From DATBGZ01 sp036557785 (lineage in GTDB: Bacteria; Actinomycetota; Actinomycetes; Mycobacteriales; Micromonosporaceae), in contig DATBGZ010000030.1 in NCBI GenBank assembly GCA_036557785.1, positions 56,777-120,776 of the forward strand: a stretch of 64,000 nucleotides of DNA, given 5' to 3'. Positions 26,465 to 36,182 of this stretch are shown here, piece after piece. Position 1 is the first letter of the stretch. Every line of letters begins with the position of its first letter. The position numbers and the translations under genes are program-made. The notes below the pieces were generated by a model. The model saw nothing but the letters and a program-made list of their open reading frames with translations. It searched no databases and had not been told where the DNA came from.

Positions 26465-27373
26465 ATGGACGGCCAGCTCCTCATTTCCGGACTGACGAAG
26501 GTGTATCCGAAGGTCAGGGCGGTGGATGGCCTGTCGTTCGTGGTCGAGCCCGGACGGGTGACCGGCTTCCTCGGTCCGAACGGGTCCGGCAAGACCACCA
26601 CGCTGCGGATGCTGCTCAACCTCGTCACACCCACGAGCGGGGTCGCCACGGTCGGCGGGACCCGCTACTGCGACCTCGACCGTCCACTCGACACGGTTGG
26701 GGCGGTCCTCGAGGCGTCCAGCGCGCACAAGGGGCGCACCGGCCGCAACCACCTGCGGATCATCTGCTCGGCCGCGGGTTATCCGGACCGGCGGGCCGAT
26801 GAGGTGCTCGATCTGGTCGGTCTGTCCGCCGCGGCCAACCGCAAGTTCCGGGGCTACTCACTCGGCATGCGCCAGCGCCTCGGCATCGCCGCCGCGATGG
26901 TCGGCGACCCGCGGGTCCTCATCCTCGACGAACCAGCCAACGGCTTGGACCCCGAGGGCATCAAGTGGATGCGCGAGTTCCTGCGAGCCTTCGCCGGGCA
27001 GGGGCGCACGGTCTTCGTCTCCAGCCATCTCCTCGGCGAGATGGAGCAACTCGCCGATGACGTGATCATCATCGCGGCGGGACGGATGGTGGCCCAGGGA
27101 ACGATCGACGGGGTGATCGGCAGCATGGCCAAACCCGGGCCGGTACGGGTGCGCACCCCGCACGTCGACCAGCTCGCGGTCGAGCTGCGCAACCACGGCG
27201 CCATTCTCGACTACCCCGCCGAGAATCTCTTGCTCGTCCATGGGGTCGACGCGGCGACGGTAGGCAAGGCCGCCCTCGCGGCCCGGGCGGAGCTGCACGA
27301 GCTCGTGACCGACACGCCCGACCTCGAGCAGGTGTTCCTGGAGCTCACTCGCGAACAGGCAGGCATCCGATGA
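26465..27373 (+). CDS. ABC transporter ATP-binding protein (ABC-2 exporter)
   Basis: A 302-residue ATPase of the bacitracin/lantibiotic-immunity-like subclass. Walker A is GPNGSGKTT, Walker B VLILDEPANGLDPEG and H-loop SSH; the signature is read from the degenerate YSLGMRQRL. ATG 26465 has GAGGGAG upstream. The permease gene overlaps by four bases. Substrate unknown. Confidence 0.93.
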   Translation: MDGQLLISGLTKVYPKVRAVDGLSFVVEPGRVTGFLGPNGSGKTTTLRMLLNLVTPTSGVATVGGTRYCDLDRPLDTVGAVLEASSAHKGRTGRNHLRIICSAAGYPDRRADEVLDLVGLSAAANRKFRGYSLGMRQRLGIAAAMVGDPRVLILDEPANGLDPEGIKWMREFLRAFAGQGRTVFVSSHLLGEMEQLADDVIIIAAGRMVAQGTIDGVIGSMAKPGPVRVRTPHVDQLAVELRNHGAILDYPAENLLLVHGVDAATVGKAALAARAELHELVTDTPDLEQVFLELTREQAGIR

Positions 27374-28353
27374 CCGCGCAGACCGCCATCCAGCCGCCCA
27401 CGGCCACACCCGCTTCGACCGGGTCCCCGGCCCTGCCGGGCCGTTCACGGCTCGTCCGAGCCGAGCTGCTCAAGATCTTCACGACCAACACGTGGTGGCT
27501 GTTCACCATCTATGCCCTGGTCGCCACCGGGCTCGCGCTGCTGAGCAACGTGATCAACGCCAACTCGCAGCTCAACGCCGCCACCCACGTCCCAGCGCCT
27601 AACTTCGACGCCCTCCCACCGGACCAGCGGCCGCCAGCGGACGTTCAGGCGCAGATGCTCGAGCAGTACCGCGAGCAGACCAACGTCCCGCTGATCCTGG
27701 CCAGGAGCGCCGCGAACGTCTACACGTCCGGGCAGTTCTTCGGCCTGCTGCTGATCATGATCATCGGCGTCCTGGTCGTCACGAACGAGTTCCAGCACCA
27801 GACCGCCACGGCCACGTTCCTCACCACGCCGCAGCGCACCGTGGTCATGGTGGCCAAGCTCGCCGCTGCGGTCCTGCTCGCGGGCTTCTACTGGCTCATC
27901 TCCACGGCCTTCGGCATCGGCGTCGGCGCCCTGAACTTCAGCGTGCAGGGGTACGGGCTCGCTCTCACCGACTCCACGGTGGTGCGCGCGGTGGCCATGA
28001 ACCTGCTGGCGTACGTCCTGCTCGCCGTCCTCGGTGTCGGCCTCGGCGTGCTGATCCGCAGCCAGCTCGGCGCCACTCTGACCGCCTGCGCGCTCTACCT
28101 GCTCACGCTGCCGGCCGGCCTGCTGCTCTTCGGCTTCATCCGCACCTACGTGGTCCACGACGACCGGGTGTGGAACTTCGCCGTCTCGATCCCCGGGATC
28201 GCGGCCATGGTGATGGTCAGCGCGGAGCCATTCTCGATCGGCGGCAACGCGCAGGGCGTGCAGTGGTGGATCGGTGCGCTCGTCCTGCTCGTGTGGGCAG
28301 TGCTCTCCGGCGGGATCGGCACCCTCATCACCCGGCGCCGCGACATCTCCTGA
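27370..28353 (+). CDS. ABC-2 type transporter permease
   Basis: A 327-residue permease with six predicted helices. It has the RAELLKIFTTNTWW opening typical of this class and a large first extracytoplasmic loop (about residues 60-115). The TNEFQHQTATATFLTTP motif is a conserved cytoplasmic coupling element. It partners the overlapping ATPase gene. An 8-bp inverted repeat (28364-28371 with 28385-28392) just after the stop may end the transcript. Confidence 0.9.
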   Translation: MTAQTAIQPPTATPASTGSPALPGRSRLVRAELLKIFTTNTWWLFTIYALVATGLALLSNVINANSQLNAATHVPAPNFDALPPDQRPPADVQAQMLEQYREQTNVPLILARSAANVYTSGQFFGLLLIMIIGVLVVTNEFQHQTATATFLTTPQRTVVMVAKLAAAVLLAGFYWLISTAFGIGVGALNFSVQGYGLALTDSTVVRAVAMNLLAYVLLAVLGVGLGVLIRSQLGATLTACALYLLTLPAGLLLFGFIRTYVVHDDRVWNFAVSIPGIAAMVMVSAEPFSIGGNAQGVQWWIGALVLLVWAVLSGGIGTLITRRRDIS

Positions 28354-28538
28354 CGCGATCCTCCTGACGCGCAACCACACCTGTCGCGTCAGACACATGT
28401 CACCACCGCCTCGCGGCGGGCATGCTGAGGGTTGGCGAGATAGACGGGGCGTAGCCTTGACGAGCACTCATCTCGGCCGCCGCGGCCAGGCAAGCCTGGC
28501 GGTGGAACACCCACAGGACACGGAAGGGCACGGCTGTC

Positions 28539-31500
28539 GTGACCAGCCAAGCGACGAACTCGCAGGACAACCCGTTGGCGGGCTTCGGCCCCAACGAATG
28601 GATCGTCGAGGACATGTACCAGCGCTACCTCGCCGACCCCACCAGCGTCGACCCTGCCTGGCACGACTTCTTCGCCGACTACCGGCCGGACACCTCCACG
28701 ACGACCCCGCCAGCACCGGCGGCCGCCCCGGCCACGACAGCGCCGGCCCCGGCCGCGCCCAGCGCTACGGCCCCCGCCAAGCAAACACCGGCGGCGCCCG
28801 CCACGGCCGAGCCGGCGGCCACGAAGGCCCCGGCCGGCCGCGGCGCGCCCGGAGCGCCCGAGGGGGCGTCAACCCAACCGATGCGGGGCGTCGCCGCCCG
28901 GATCGTGTCCAACATGGACGCGTCGCTGCAGGTGCCGACCGCGACCAGCGTCCGGGCGGTACCGGCGAAGCTCCTTGCCGACAACCGGATCGTCATCAAC
29001 AACCACCTCGCCCGCGGTCGCGGCGGCAAGGTGAGCTTCACCCACCTCATCGGCTTCGCCCTGGTGCGCGCGGTCGCGGCGCACCCGGAGATGAACAACT
29101 CGTTCGCGGTGGCCGACGGCAAGCCGGTCACCGTCCTCCCGGGCGCGGTGAACCTCGGTCTGGCCATCGATCTGAGCCGCCCCGATGGCACCCGGACCCT
29201 GGTCGTGCCGAGCATCAAGAACGCCGACCTGCTCGACTTTCGCCAGTTCTGGCAGTCCTATGAGGACCTGGTGAGGCGGGCGCGGCGCAACGAGCTGACG
29301 ACCGAGGACTACGCCGGCACCACGATCTCGCTGACCAACCCGGGCGGGATCGGGACTGTTCACTCCGTGCCCCGGCTCATGCAGGGGCAGGGGGCGATCA
29401 TCGGCGTGGGAGCGATGGAGCACCCGGCCGAGTTCGCCGGGATGAGCGACGAGCAGCTTGCGCAGAGCGCGGTCAGCAAGATCGTGACGCTCACCTCGAC
29501 CTACGACCACCGCGTCATCCAGGGCGCGCAGTCGGGCGAGTTCCTCAAGGTGATGCACCAGTTGCTGCTCGGCGAGGGCAACTTCTACGACGACGTATTC
29601 GCGTCCTTGCGCATCCCCTACGAGCCCATCCGCTGGACCCGCGATGTGGCCCGCACCTCGGAAGGTCAGATCGACAAGGCGGCGCGGGTCATCGAGCTGA
29701 TCCACGCGTACCGGGTGCGTGGGCACCTCATGGCCGACACGGACCCGATCGACTTCCACATGCGCCGCCACCCCGACCTGGATGTGCGTGAGCATGGGTT
29801 GACGCTGTGGGATCTGGACCGCACCTTCCCCGTCGGCGGGTTCGCCGGCCAGCAGCGCATGAAGCTGCGCGACGTGCTCGGTGTGCTCCGGGACTCGTAC
29901 TGCCGGCGCACCGGCGTGGAGTACATGCACATCCAGGATCCACGGGAGCGGCAGTGGATCCAGGACCGGGTCGAGCGCCAGTACACCAAGCCCACGCCCG
30001 AGGAGCAGCGTCACATCCTGACCCGGCTCAACGCGGCCGAGGCATTCGAGACGTTCCTGCAGACCAAGTTCGTGGGACAGAAGCGCTTCTCGCTCGAGGG
30101 CTCGGAGAGCGTGATCCCGTTGCTCGACGAGGTCCTCGCCGCCGCGGCGCAGGCCGGGCTGGACGAGGTCGTCATCGGCATGGCGCACCGCGGCCGGCTC
30201 AACGTGCTGGCGAACATCGTGGGCAAGCCGTACGAGAAGATCTTCGATGAGTTCGAGGGCAACGTCGACCCGAAGACCACGATGGGGTCGGGGGACGTCA
30301 AGTACCACCTCGGCATGACCGGCAAGTTCGCGACCCGCGGCGGCGAGCACGTGACCACCGTGAGCCTGGTGGCGAACCCGTCGCACCTGGAGGCGGTCGA
30401 CCCCGTGCTCGAGGGAATCGTGCGGGCCAAGCAGGACAAGCTCGACCTCGGCCAGCACGGGTACACGGTGCTGCCGCTGGCGGTGCACGGCGATGCCGCG
30501 TTCGCCGGCCAGGGCGTTGTCGCCGAGACCCTCAACCTGTCCCAGATCCGGGGTTACCGGACCGGCGGCACGGTTCACGTGATCATCAACAACCAGGTCG
30601 GCTTCACCACGCCGCCCGAGCAGTCACGGTCGTCGTTCTATTCGACGGACGTCGCCCGGATGATCCAGGCCCCGATCTTCCACGTCAACGGCGACGACCC
30701 CGAGGCCGTGGTCCGCGTCGCCCGGCTCGCCTTCGAGTACCGCCAGGAATTCCGCAAGGACGTCGTGGTGGACCTGATCTGCTACCGGCGACGTGGCCAC
30801 AACGAGGGCGACGACCCGTCGATGACCAACCCTCGGATGTACCAGATCATCGACGGCAAGCGCTCGGTCCGCAAGATCTACACCGAGGAGCTCATCGGCC
30901 GCGGGGACATCACGCTCGAGCAGGCCGAAGAACTGCTGCGCGACTACCAGACCCAACTGGAGCAGGTGTTCAAGGCGACCCGGAACACGGGAGCGGCGAA
31001 CCCGGTTCGTCCATCGTGGACAAGGCGCCCGGTGACACCGGAGCCCGAGGTGCGGACCGCGATCGAGCCGGTGGTGCTCTCCGAGGTCGGCCAGGCCCAC
31101 CTGGACCTGCCGCCGGGGTTCACCCCGCACAAGCGGGTCGCCCAACTCTTGCAGCGGCGGGCCAAGATGGCCGCCGAGGGCGACGTCGACTGGGGCTTGG
31201 CGGAGCTGGTCGCGTTCGGGTCCCTGGTCCGCGAGGGCCGCACCGTTCGCCTGTCGGGGCAGGACTCGCGCCGGGGCACCTTCGTCCAGCGACATGCCTC
31301 CATCGTGGACACGGTGACCGGCGACGACTATCTGCCGATCAAGTCCTTCGAGTCGCACGGTGGGCGCTTCTTCGTCCACGACTCACTGCTCTCCGAGTTC
31401 GCGGTGATGGGGTTCGAGTACGGCTACTCGGTCGAGAGCCCCGATGCCCTGGTCTGCTGGGAGGCCCAGTTCGGCGACTTCGCCAACGGGGCGCAGTCCA

Positions 31501-32210
31501 TCGTGGACGAGTTCGTGTCGTCGGGCGAGGCGAAGTGGAGCCAGGAGTCGTCGCTGACCCTGCTGCTGCCACACGGTCAGGAAGGGCAGGGTCCCGACCA
31601 CAGCTCGGGTCGGCTGGAGCGCTACCTGCAGTTGTGCGCCGACGACAACCTGCGGGTCGCGGTGCCGACCACGCCGGCCAGCTACTTCCACCTGCTGCGC
31701 CGCCAGGCTCTCTCGCCCAAGAAGAAGCCGCTGGTCGTCTTCACGCCCAAGTCGCTGCTGCGCCACAAGCTGGTCGTCTCGGCGGTCACCGACTTCACCT
31801 CCGGCACCTTCCAGCCGGTGCTCGGCGACCCGGTCACGCTCGACGCCGCGGCCGTACGGCGGGTGCTGCTCTGCACCGGCAAGGTCTTCTATGACCTGCT
31901 CGCCGGGCGCACCGAACGGAAGCTGACCGACGCCGCGATCATCCGCCTCGAGCAGCTCTACCCGCTCCCGGTGCAGGAGATCCGAGCACAGCTGGGGCGG
32001 TACCCGAACGCGACCGACGTGGTGTGGGTGCAGGAGGAACCGGTCAACCAGGGCGCCTGGACGTTCATGGCGATGAACCTGCCCGAGCAGTTGCCGGGCG
32101 TGACGCTGCGCACGATTGCCCGCCCGGAGGCGGCTGCGCCGGCGGTCGGCTCGGCCAAGCTGCACGAGGCCGAGCAGGTGAAGCTGGTCGAGCTCGCCCT
32201 GCAGCGCTGA
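28539..32210 (+). CDS. kgd: Multifunctional 2-oxoglutarate metabolism enzyme (2-oxoglutarate decarboxylase / dehydrogenase E1 fused to E2-like domain)
   Basis: A 1223-residue actinobacterial enzyme acting in the TCA cycle. Residues 1-45 are the E1 N-terminal helix (NPLAGFGPNEWIVEDMYQRYL), followed by an Ala/Pro/Thr-rich linker. The E2o succinyltransferase-like domain comes next, with the catalytic-type STYDHRVIQG block and no lipoyl domain. The thiamine-diphosphate E1 domain includes GMAHRGRLNVL, GDAAFAGQGVV and RRGHNEGDDPS, and ends with the transketolase C-terminal domain. It decarboxylates 2-oxoglutarate and, with other subunits, makes succinyl-CoA or 2-hydroxy-3-oxoadipate. GTG 28539 has GGAAGGG upstream. 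A DUF6104 gene follows, as in related genomes. Confidence 0.96.
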   Translation: MTSQATNSQDNPLAGFGPNEWIVEDMYQRYLADPTSVDPAWHDFFADYRPDTSTTTPPAPAAAPATTAPAPAAPSATAPAKQTPAAPATAEPAATKAPAGRGAPGAPEGASTQPMRGVAARIVSNMDASLQVPTATSVRAVPAKLLADNRIVINNHLARGRGGKVSFTHLIGFALVRAVAAHPEMNNSFAVADGKPVTVLPGAVNLGLAIDLSRPDGTRTLVVPSIKNADLLDFRQFWQSYEDLVRRARRNELTTEDYAGTTISLTNPGGIGTVHSVPRLMQGQGAIIGVGAMEHPAEFAGMSDEQLAQSAVSKIVTLTSTYDHRVIQGAQSGEFLKVMHQLLLGEGNFYDDVFASLRIPYEPIRWTRDVARTSEGQIDKAARVIELIHAYRVRGHLMADTDPIDFHMRRHPDLDVREHGLTLWDLDRTFPVGGFAGQQRMKLRDVLGVLRDSYCRRTGVEYMHIQDPRERQWIQDRVERQYTKPTPEEQRHILTRLNAAEAFETFLQTKFVGQKRFSLEGSESVIPLLDEVLAAAAQAGLDEVVIGMAHRGRLNVLANIVGKPYEKIFDEFEGNVDPKTTMGSGDVKYHLGMTGKFATRGGEHVTTVSLVANPSHLEAVDPVLEGIVRAKQDKLDLGQHGYTVLPLAVHGDAAFAGQGVVAETLNLSQIRGYRTGGTVHVIINNQVGFTTPPEQSRSSFYSTDVARMIQAPIFHVNGDDPEAVVRVARLAFEYRQEFRKDVVVDLICYRRRGHNEGDDPSMTNPRMYQIIDGKRSVRKIYTEELIGRGDITLEQAEELLRDYQTQLEQVFKATRNTGAANPVRPSWTRRPVTPEPEVRTAIEPVVLSEVGQAHLDLPPGFTPHKRVAQLLQRRAKMAAEGDVDWGLAELVAFGSLVREGRTVRLSGQDSRRGTFVQRHASIVDTVTGDDYLPIKSFESHGGRFFVHDSLLSEFAVMGFEYGYSVESPDALVCWEAQFGDFANGAQSIVDEFVSSGEAKWSQESSLTLLLPHGQEGQGPDHSSGRLERYLQLCADDNLRVAVPTTPASYFHLLRRQALSPKKKPLVVFTPKSLLRHKLVVSAVTDFTSGTFQPVLGDPVTLDAAAVRRVLLCTGKVFYDLLAGRTERKLTDAAIIRLEQLYPLPVQEIRAQLGRYPNATDVVWVQEEPVNQGAWTFMAMNLPEQLPGVTLRTIARPEAAAPAVGSAKLHEAEQVKLVELALQR

Positions 32211-32218
32211 GGATCGCC

Positions 32219-32401
32219 ATGTACTTCACCGACCGAGGACTGGAGGAGCTGGTCGAGCGACGCGGCGACGAGACCGTGTCGCTCGAGTGGCTCGCCGAGC
32301 GCCTGCGCGACTTTGTCGACGCGCATCCGGAGTTCGAGACGCCAGTCGAGCGCTTCGCGACGTGGCTGGCCCGGCTCGACGACGAGGCTGACGAGGGGTA
32401 A
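32219..32401 (+). CDS. DUF6104 family small protein
   Basis: A 60-residue acidic protein (MYFTDRGLEELVERRGDETV, LEWLAERLRDFVD, FATWLARLDDE). This small family is commonly found directly after kgd in actinomycetes. ATG 32219 has GAGGATC upstream and lies eight bases after the kgd stop, so it is co-transcribed. Function unknown. Confidence 0.85.
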   Translation: MYFTDRGLEELVERRGDETVSLEWLAERLRDFVDAHPEFETPVERFATWLARLDDEADEG

Positions 32402-32403
32402 CG

Positions 32404-32446
32404 AAGGGGCACCGTGCTCACGCTGAGCGTCTGGCAAGGTGCCCTT
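32404..32446. terminator. Terminator between the kgd unit and the oxidoreductase gene
   Basis: Outer arms AAGGGGCACC and AAGGTGCCCTT pair with one bulge, and an inner hairpin GCTCA/TGAGC lies within. It separates two convergent genes. Confidence 0.65.
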
Positions 32447-32463
32447 CCTGACACTGATGATGC

Positions 32464-33426
32464 TCAGCGGCTGTGGTCGAGCACGATCTTGCCGAAGGCG
32501 GCACCGCGGGCGAGCTTCTCGAAGGCCGCCCGGACGTCGGAGAACGCCACCACCTCGTCCACGACGGGCCGAAGGCCCTGGTCCAGCATCTCCAGCAGCG
32601 CCGCCAGCTCGCCGGCCGTCCCCATGCTGGAGCCCAGGATCTCCAACTGCAGCGAGAAGACCCGACGCAGGTCCACTGTGGCCAGATGGCCAGCCGTCGA
32701 GCCGGAGACCACGATCCGGCCGAAGGGCGCCGCGCACTTGAGCGAGTGGTCGAAGGTCGCGACGCCCACGGTCTCGATGACGACGCCGACCCGCTCCGGC
32801 AGGCGAGCGCCCGGCTCCATCGCGATGGCGCCGAGGGCGGCGATCCGGTCGCGCTTGGCGGGATCGCGGCTGGTGGCGTAGACCCGCTTGCCCAGGGCGA
32901 CCGCGAGCACGACCGCGGCCGTGGCCACGCCCCCGCCGCCGCCCTGCACCAGTACCGCCTCGGCCTCGCCGACCCGACCCCGGGACACCAGCATGTGGTA
33001 TGCGGTCAGCCATGCCGTCGGCAGGCAGGCGGCGTCCACAAAGGACACGCTTGCGGGCTTGGCGAGGAGATTGGCCCGAGGCACCGCGACCTTGTCCGCG
33101 AGCGTGCCCGGGTAGCGCTCCGAGAGCAGCGAGTACCCCCGGGGGTCGGCCGGGTCCGTCAGCACCGGATAGACGACGACCTCCGTGCCGGCGTCGTCCA
33201 CGCCGGCCGCGTCACAGCCGAGGATCATCGGCAGCCGGTCTGCGGGCAGACCCACGCCACGCAGCGACCACAGGTCGTGGTGGTTGAGCGCGCTGGCCCG
33301 CACCCGTACGGTAACCCAGTCGTCGGCGGGGCGCGCCGGGTCGGGCAGCTCGCCCACGACGAGGCCCGCGAGCGGGTCGTCGGCGTTGATCGCGGAGGCG
33401 TACGCGGCTCGCATGATCTGGGACAC
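32464..33426 (-). CDS. Zinc-binding-type (MDR) alcohol dehydrogenase / quinone oxidoreductase-like protein
   Basis: A 320-residue medium-chain dehydrogenase/reductase. The GroES-like domain carries ALNHHDLWSLRGV and ILGCDAAG; the Rossmann domain has VLVQGGGGGVATAAVVLA for NADP(H) binding. DLWSLRG places it in the YogA-like/quinone-reductase branch. The structural-zinc Cys cluster is absent. ATG 33414 (MRAAYAS) is an equally good start. The physiological substrate cannot be inferred. Confidence 0.88.
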   Translation of the reverse strand: MSQIMRAAYASAINADDPLAGLVVGELPDPARPADDWVTVRVRASALNHHDLWSLRGVGLPADRLPMILGCDAAGVDDAGTEVVVYPVLTDPADPRGYSLLSERYPGTLADKVAVPRANLLAKPASVSFVDAACLPTAWLTAYHMLVSRGRVGEAEAVLVQGGGGGVATAAVVLAVALGKRVYATSRDPAKRDRIAALGAIAMEPGARLPERVGVVIETVGVATFDHSLKCAAPFGRIVVSGSTAGHLATVDLRRVFSLQLEILGSSMGTAGELAALLEMLDQGLRPVVDEVVAFSDVRAAFEKLARGAAFGKIVLDHSR

Positions 33427-33495
33427 TACCGCCAGTCTCCGCCGCCCAGCACCGGGCGGCGCGAACGAGGGTGGGCCGCGCGGACGAGCAGAGGG

Positions 33496-34662
33496 TCAGC
33501 GGGTGCCGGCGGCCTCGGCCACGGCGGCAGCCACGGCAGGGGCGACCCGAGGGTCCAGGGGCGAGGGCACGATCGCGTCGGGGCGTACCGCGTCCGCGAC
33601 CACGCCGGCGATCGCCTCCGCCGCCGCGAGCTTCATCGCGTCGGTGATGCTGGGCGCCCGCGCGTCCAGGGCTCCGCGGAAGACGCCGGGGAAGGCGAGC
33701 ACGTTGTTGATCTGATTCGGGAAGTCGCTGCGCCCAGTCGCCACGACGGCCGCGTAGCGACTCGCCACCGACGGCTGGACCTCGGGGTTCGGGTTCGCCA
33801 GCGCGAAGATCGCCCCACCCGGTGTCATCCCGGCCAGCGCCGACTCATCGATGGTGCCGCCGGAGACACCGATGAGTACGTCGGCGCCGCGCAGCGCGTC
33901 GGCGATGCCGCCCGTGACGTCGCGGGGATTCGTGACGGTCGCGAGCGCCCGCTTCTCGGGGTTGAGGTCGTCGCGGCCACCGTGCACGACTCCCCGGGAG
34001 TCCACCACGACGAGGTCGACCGCGCCGCCGGCGAGCAGCATGCGGGAGACGGCGGCCCCGGCCGCGCCGGCGCCACTGACGACGATGCGCAGGTCACAGA
34101 CCTTGCGTTCGAGCAGGTTCGCCGCGTTGGTCAGCGCCGCGAGCACGACGATCGCCGTGCCGTGCTGGTCGTCGTGGAAGACGGGGATCGGCAGCGATGC
34201 ATCAAGACGCCGCTCGATCTCGAAGCATCGTGGGGCGGAGATGTCCTCCAGATTGATGCCGCCGAAGCTGGGCGCCAGCGCGGTGACCGCCGCGATGATG
34301 GCCTCGGTGTCCTGCGTGTCCAGGCAGATCGGCACCGCGTCGATACCAGCGAACTGCTTGAACAGCACCGCCTTGCCCTCCATCACCGGCAGGGCCGCCC
34401 GGGGTCCGATGTTGCCGAGCCCGAGTACGGCCGATCCGTCGGTGACGACGGCGACCGCGTGCCCCACCCAGGTGTAGTCGCGGACGAGGTCGGGATGCTC
34501 CGTGATCGCCTCACACACCCGCGCGACGCCCGGCGTATAGGCCAGCGCGAGATCCTCCCGGCTGGACAACGGGACCGTCGACTGCACCGCCATCTTGCCC
34601 CCCCGGTGCAGTGCGAAGACCGGGTCCATATCGGGAAGCTGATCATTGGGCGCTGGGAGCAT
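33496..34662 (-). CDS. NAD(P)-dependent malic enzyme
   Basis: A 388-residue small-form malic enzyme converting malate to pyruvate and CO2. The N-terminal domain has DLALAYTPGVARVC and GNIGPRAALPVMEGKA; metal-binding residues lie in FGGINLEDI and FHDDQHGTA. The nucleotide-binding domain contains VVSGAGAAGAA, and ALANPNPEVQP follows. The length matches single-domain bacterial malic enzymes without a phosphotransacetylase tail. ATG 34662 is chosen; an ATG further upstream (34710) adds a non-conserved segment. Confidence 0.95.
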   Translation of the reverse strand: MLPAPNDQLPDMDPVFALHRGGKMAVQSTVPLSSREDLALAYTPGVARVCEAITEHPDLVRDYTWVGHAVAVVTDGSAVLGLGNIGPRAALPVMEGKAVLFKQFAGIDAVPICLDTQDTEAIIAAVTALAPSFGGINLEDISAPRCFEIERRLDASLPIPVFHDDQHGTAIVVLAALTNAANLLERKVCDLRIVVSGAGAAGAAVSRMLLAGGAVDLVVVDSRGVVHGGRDDLNPEKRALATVTNPRDVTGGIADALRGADVLIGVSGGTIDESALAGMTPGGAIFALANPNPEVQPSVASRYAAVVATGRSDFPNQINNVLAFPGVFRGALDARAPSITDAMKLAAAEAIAGVVADAVRPDAIVPSPLDPRVAPAVAAAVAEAAGTR

Positions 34663-34787
34663 TGGCCGAGAATACGCCCGTGAGGTGAGCACTGGTGGGG
34701 GGGCCGACAACTGCTACGGGAGCGGCAAACCAGCTGAACGAAGGTTCATGTGACCGGTGACGTTCGTCAATCGATCGTGGCGTGGGA

Positions 34788-35114
34788 TCAGCGCAGCCGG
34801 GCGACCGGCAGCGGCCAGTAGCGCGCGACCACGCGGGCCTCGACATCGGCCAGCCCGTACGTCCGGGAGTCGTCCGCGACCACCGGGCTGTCGCCCTCCA
34901 ACCACCAGCCGCCGGGATCGCGGCGCACCGCACGCTTGACCACAAGCAGGTCGGGTCGGCTGCGGAACCGCGCCACCACGATGTCCCCCGGGCGTACCGG
35001 CCGCCCACCGCGCCGCGCCAGCACCGCGTCGCCGTCGCGCAGCGTCGGCACCATCGACGGCCCTCGGATCAGGACCGGCCACCACACCCACACGGGCCAC
35101 CGCCACGCACTCAT
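34788..35114 (-). CDS. sodX: Nickel-type superoxide dismutase maturation protease (S26 family)
   Basis: A 108-residue signal-peptidase-like Ser/Lys protease. The catalytic Ser is in RGPSMVPTL and the Lys in LVVKRAV; the GWWLEGDSP box completes the fold. The N-terminal Trp-rich hydrophobic segment could anchor it to the membrane. It is divergent from sodN, whose N-terminal propeptide it is expected to cut to expose the nickel hook; this sodN-sodX pairing is well known. Confidence 0.92.
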   Translation of the reverse strand: MSAWRWPVWVWWPVLIRGPSMVPTLRDGDAVLARRGGRPVRPGDIVVARFRSRPDLLVVKRAVRRDPGGWWLEGDSPVVADDSRTYGLADVEARVVARYWPLPVARLR

Positions 35115-35245
35115 TGGGACTCCATGGCCGAAAGTACGCCAGGCGGATGTAGGTTGGTCGCGAGGATCTATCGCACCATTCCTGCCCCGCGGCGCACATG
35201 TGGGTGGCCCGGGGCCGTCAGCCGAGTCGAGAAAGGATCTTCACG

Positions 35246-35650
35246 ATGCGACTGCCCCGTCTGCTGACACCCCGCACCGTGGCCAGTGCCCACTGCGACC
35301 TTCCGTGCGGGGTCTACGACCCGGCACAGGCCCGGATCGAGGCCGAGTCGGTGAAGGCGATCGCCGAGAAGTACCAGGCGAACTCCGACCCCGAGTTCCG
35401 TACCCGCGCCCTGATCATCAAGGAGGCGCGCGCCGAACTCGTCAAGCACCACCTCTGGGTACTGTGGACGGACTACTTCAAGCCGGCGCACTTCGAGAAG
35501 TACCCGAACCTGCACCAGCTCTTCAACGAGGCGACGAAGCTCGCGGGTGCCGCCGGCGCGAAAGGTTCCGCCGATCCGGCCAAGGGCGCGGAGTTGCTCG
35601 CGAAGATCGACGAGATCGCGAAGATCTTCTGGGAGACCAAGCAGGCGTAA
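35246..35650 (+). CDS. sodN: Nickel superoxide dismutase
   Basis: A 134-residue precursor of Ni-SOD, which dismutates superoxide. The nickel hook HCDLPCGVYDPAQ starts at residue 16, giving His1, Cys2 and Cys6 in the mature enzyme after removal of MRLPRLLTPRTVASA. The rest is the four-helix bundle (ARAELVKHHLWVLWTDYFKP is characteristic). ATG 35246 has GAAAGGA upstream. The maturation protease gene sodX is divergent. Confidence 0.97.
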   Translation: MRLPRLLTPRTVASAHCDLPCGVYDPAQARIEAESVKAIAEKYQANSDPEFRTRALIIKEARAELVKHHLWVLWTDYFKPAHFEKYPNLHQLFNEATKLAGAAGAKGSADPAKGAELLAKIDEIAKIFWETKQA

Positions 35651-35654
35651 GCCG

Positions 35655-36182
35655 TTGACGATCGTCTACGCCGTACGGCCGGCACGCCCTGATGACGTGC
35701 CGGCCGTCGTGGCGATGGTGCACGAGCTCGCCGGCTATGAACGGGCCGCCCACGAATGCCACCTGAGCGCCTCGCAGTTGCACGCCGCGCTCTTCCCCGC
35801 CGGCGCGCCGGCCCTGTTCGCCCACGTGGCTGTGGACGCGGCCGACGTACCGATGGGCGTCGCCCTCTGGTTCCTGAACTTCTCAACCTGGGCCGGGGTG
35901 CACGGAATCTATCTGGAAGACCTGTACGTACGGCCCGCGGCGCGGGGCTCGGGCGCCGGCCGGGCTCTGCTGGCGACCCTCGCCGGGATCTGCCTCGAGC
36001 GGGGCTACCACCGCCTGGAGTGGTGGGTCCTCGAGTCGCCGGAGCTCGACGGGTCGCGCGCGTTCTACCGTCGCATCGGCGGCCGTGAATTGCGCGAGTG
36101 GGTGCCGTGGCGCGTCACGGGCAAGGCCCTGCGCGAGCTAGCGGCCGGTGCGCCGCCCGATCTTGACCTCCCGGCCGTGTGA
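35655..36182 (+). CDS. GNAT family N-acetyltransferase
   Basis: A 175-residue acetyltransferase. It has the usual opening VRPARPDDVPAVVAMVHELA, the GIYLEDLYVRPAARGSGAGRALLATLA acetyl-CoA segment (R/Q-x-x-G-x-G/A form) and the C-terminal SRAFYRRIGG block. This matches the diamine (spermidine/spermine) N-acetyltransferase-like branch. The start is TTG 35655, with little ribosome-binding sequence. It lies five bases after sodN and its stop overlaps the next start (TGATG), so it is probably co-transcribed. Confidence 0.85.
   Translation: MTIVYAVRPARPDDVPAVVAMVHELAGYERAAHECHLSASQLHAALFPAGAPALFAHVAVDAADVPMGVALWFLNFSTWAGVHGIYLEDLYVRPAARGSGAGRALLATLAGICLERGYHRLEWWVLESPELDGSRAFYRRIGGRELREWVPWRVTGKALRELAAGAPPDLDLPAV

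Noticed and set aside
28869..30578. 569-codon minus-strand frame inside kgd
   Set aside because: It is antisense to conserved E1/E2 domain sequence and has no recognisable family.
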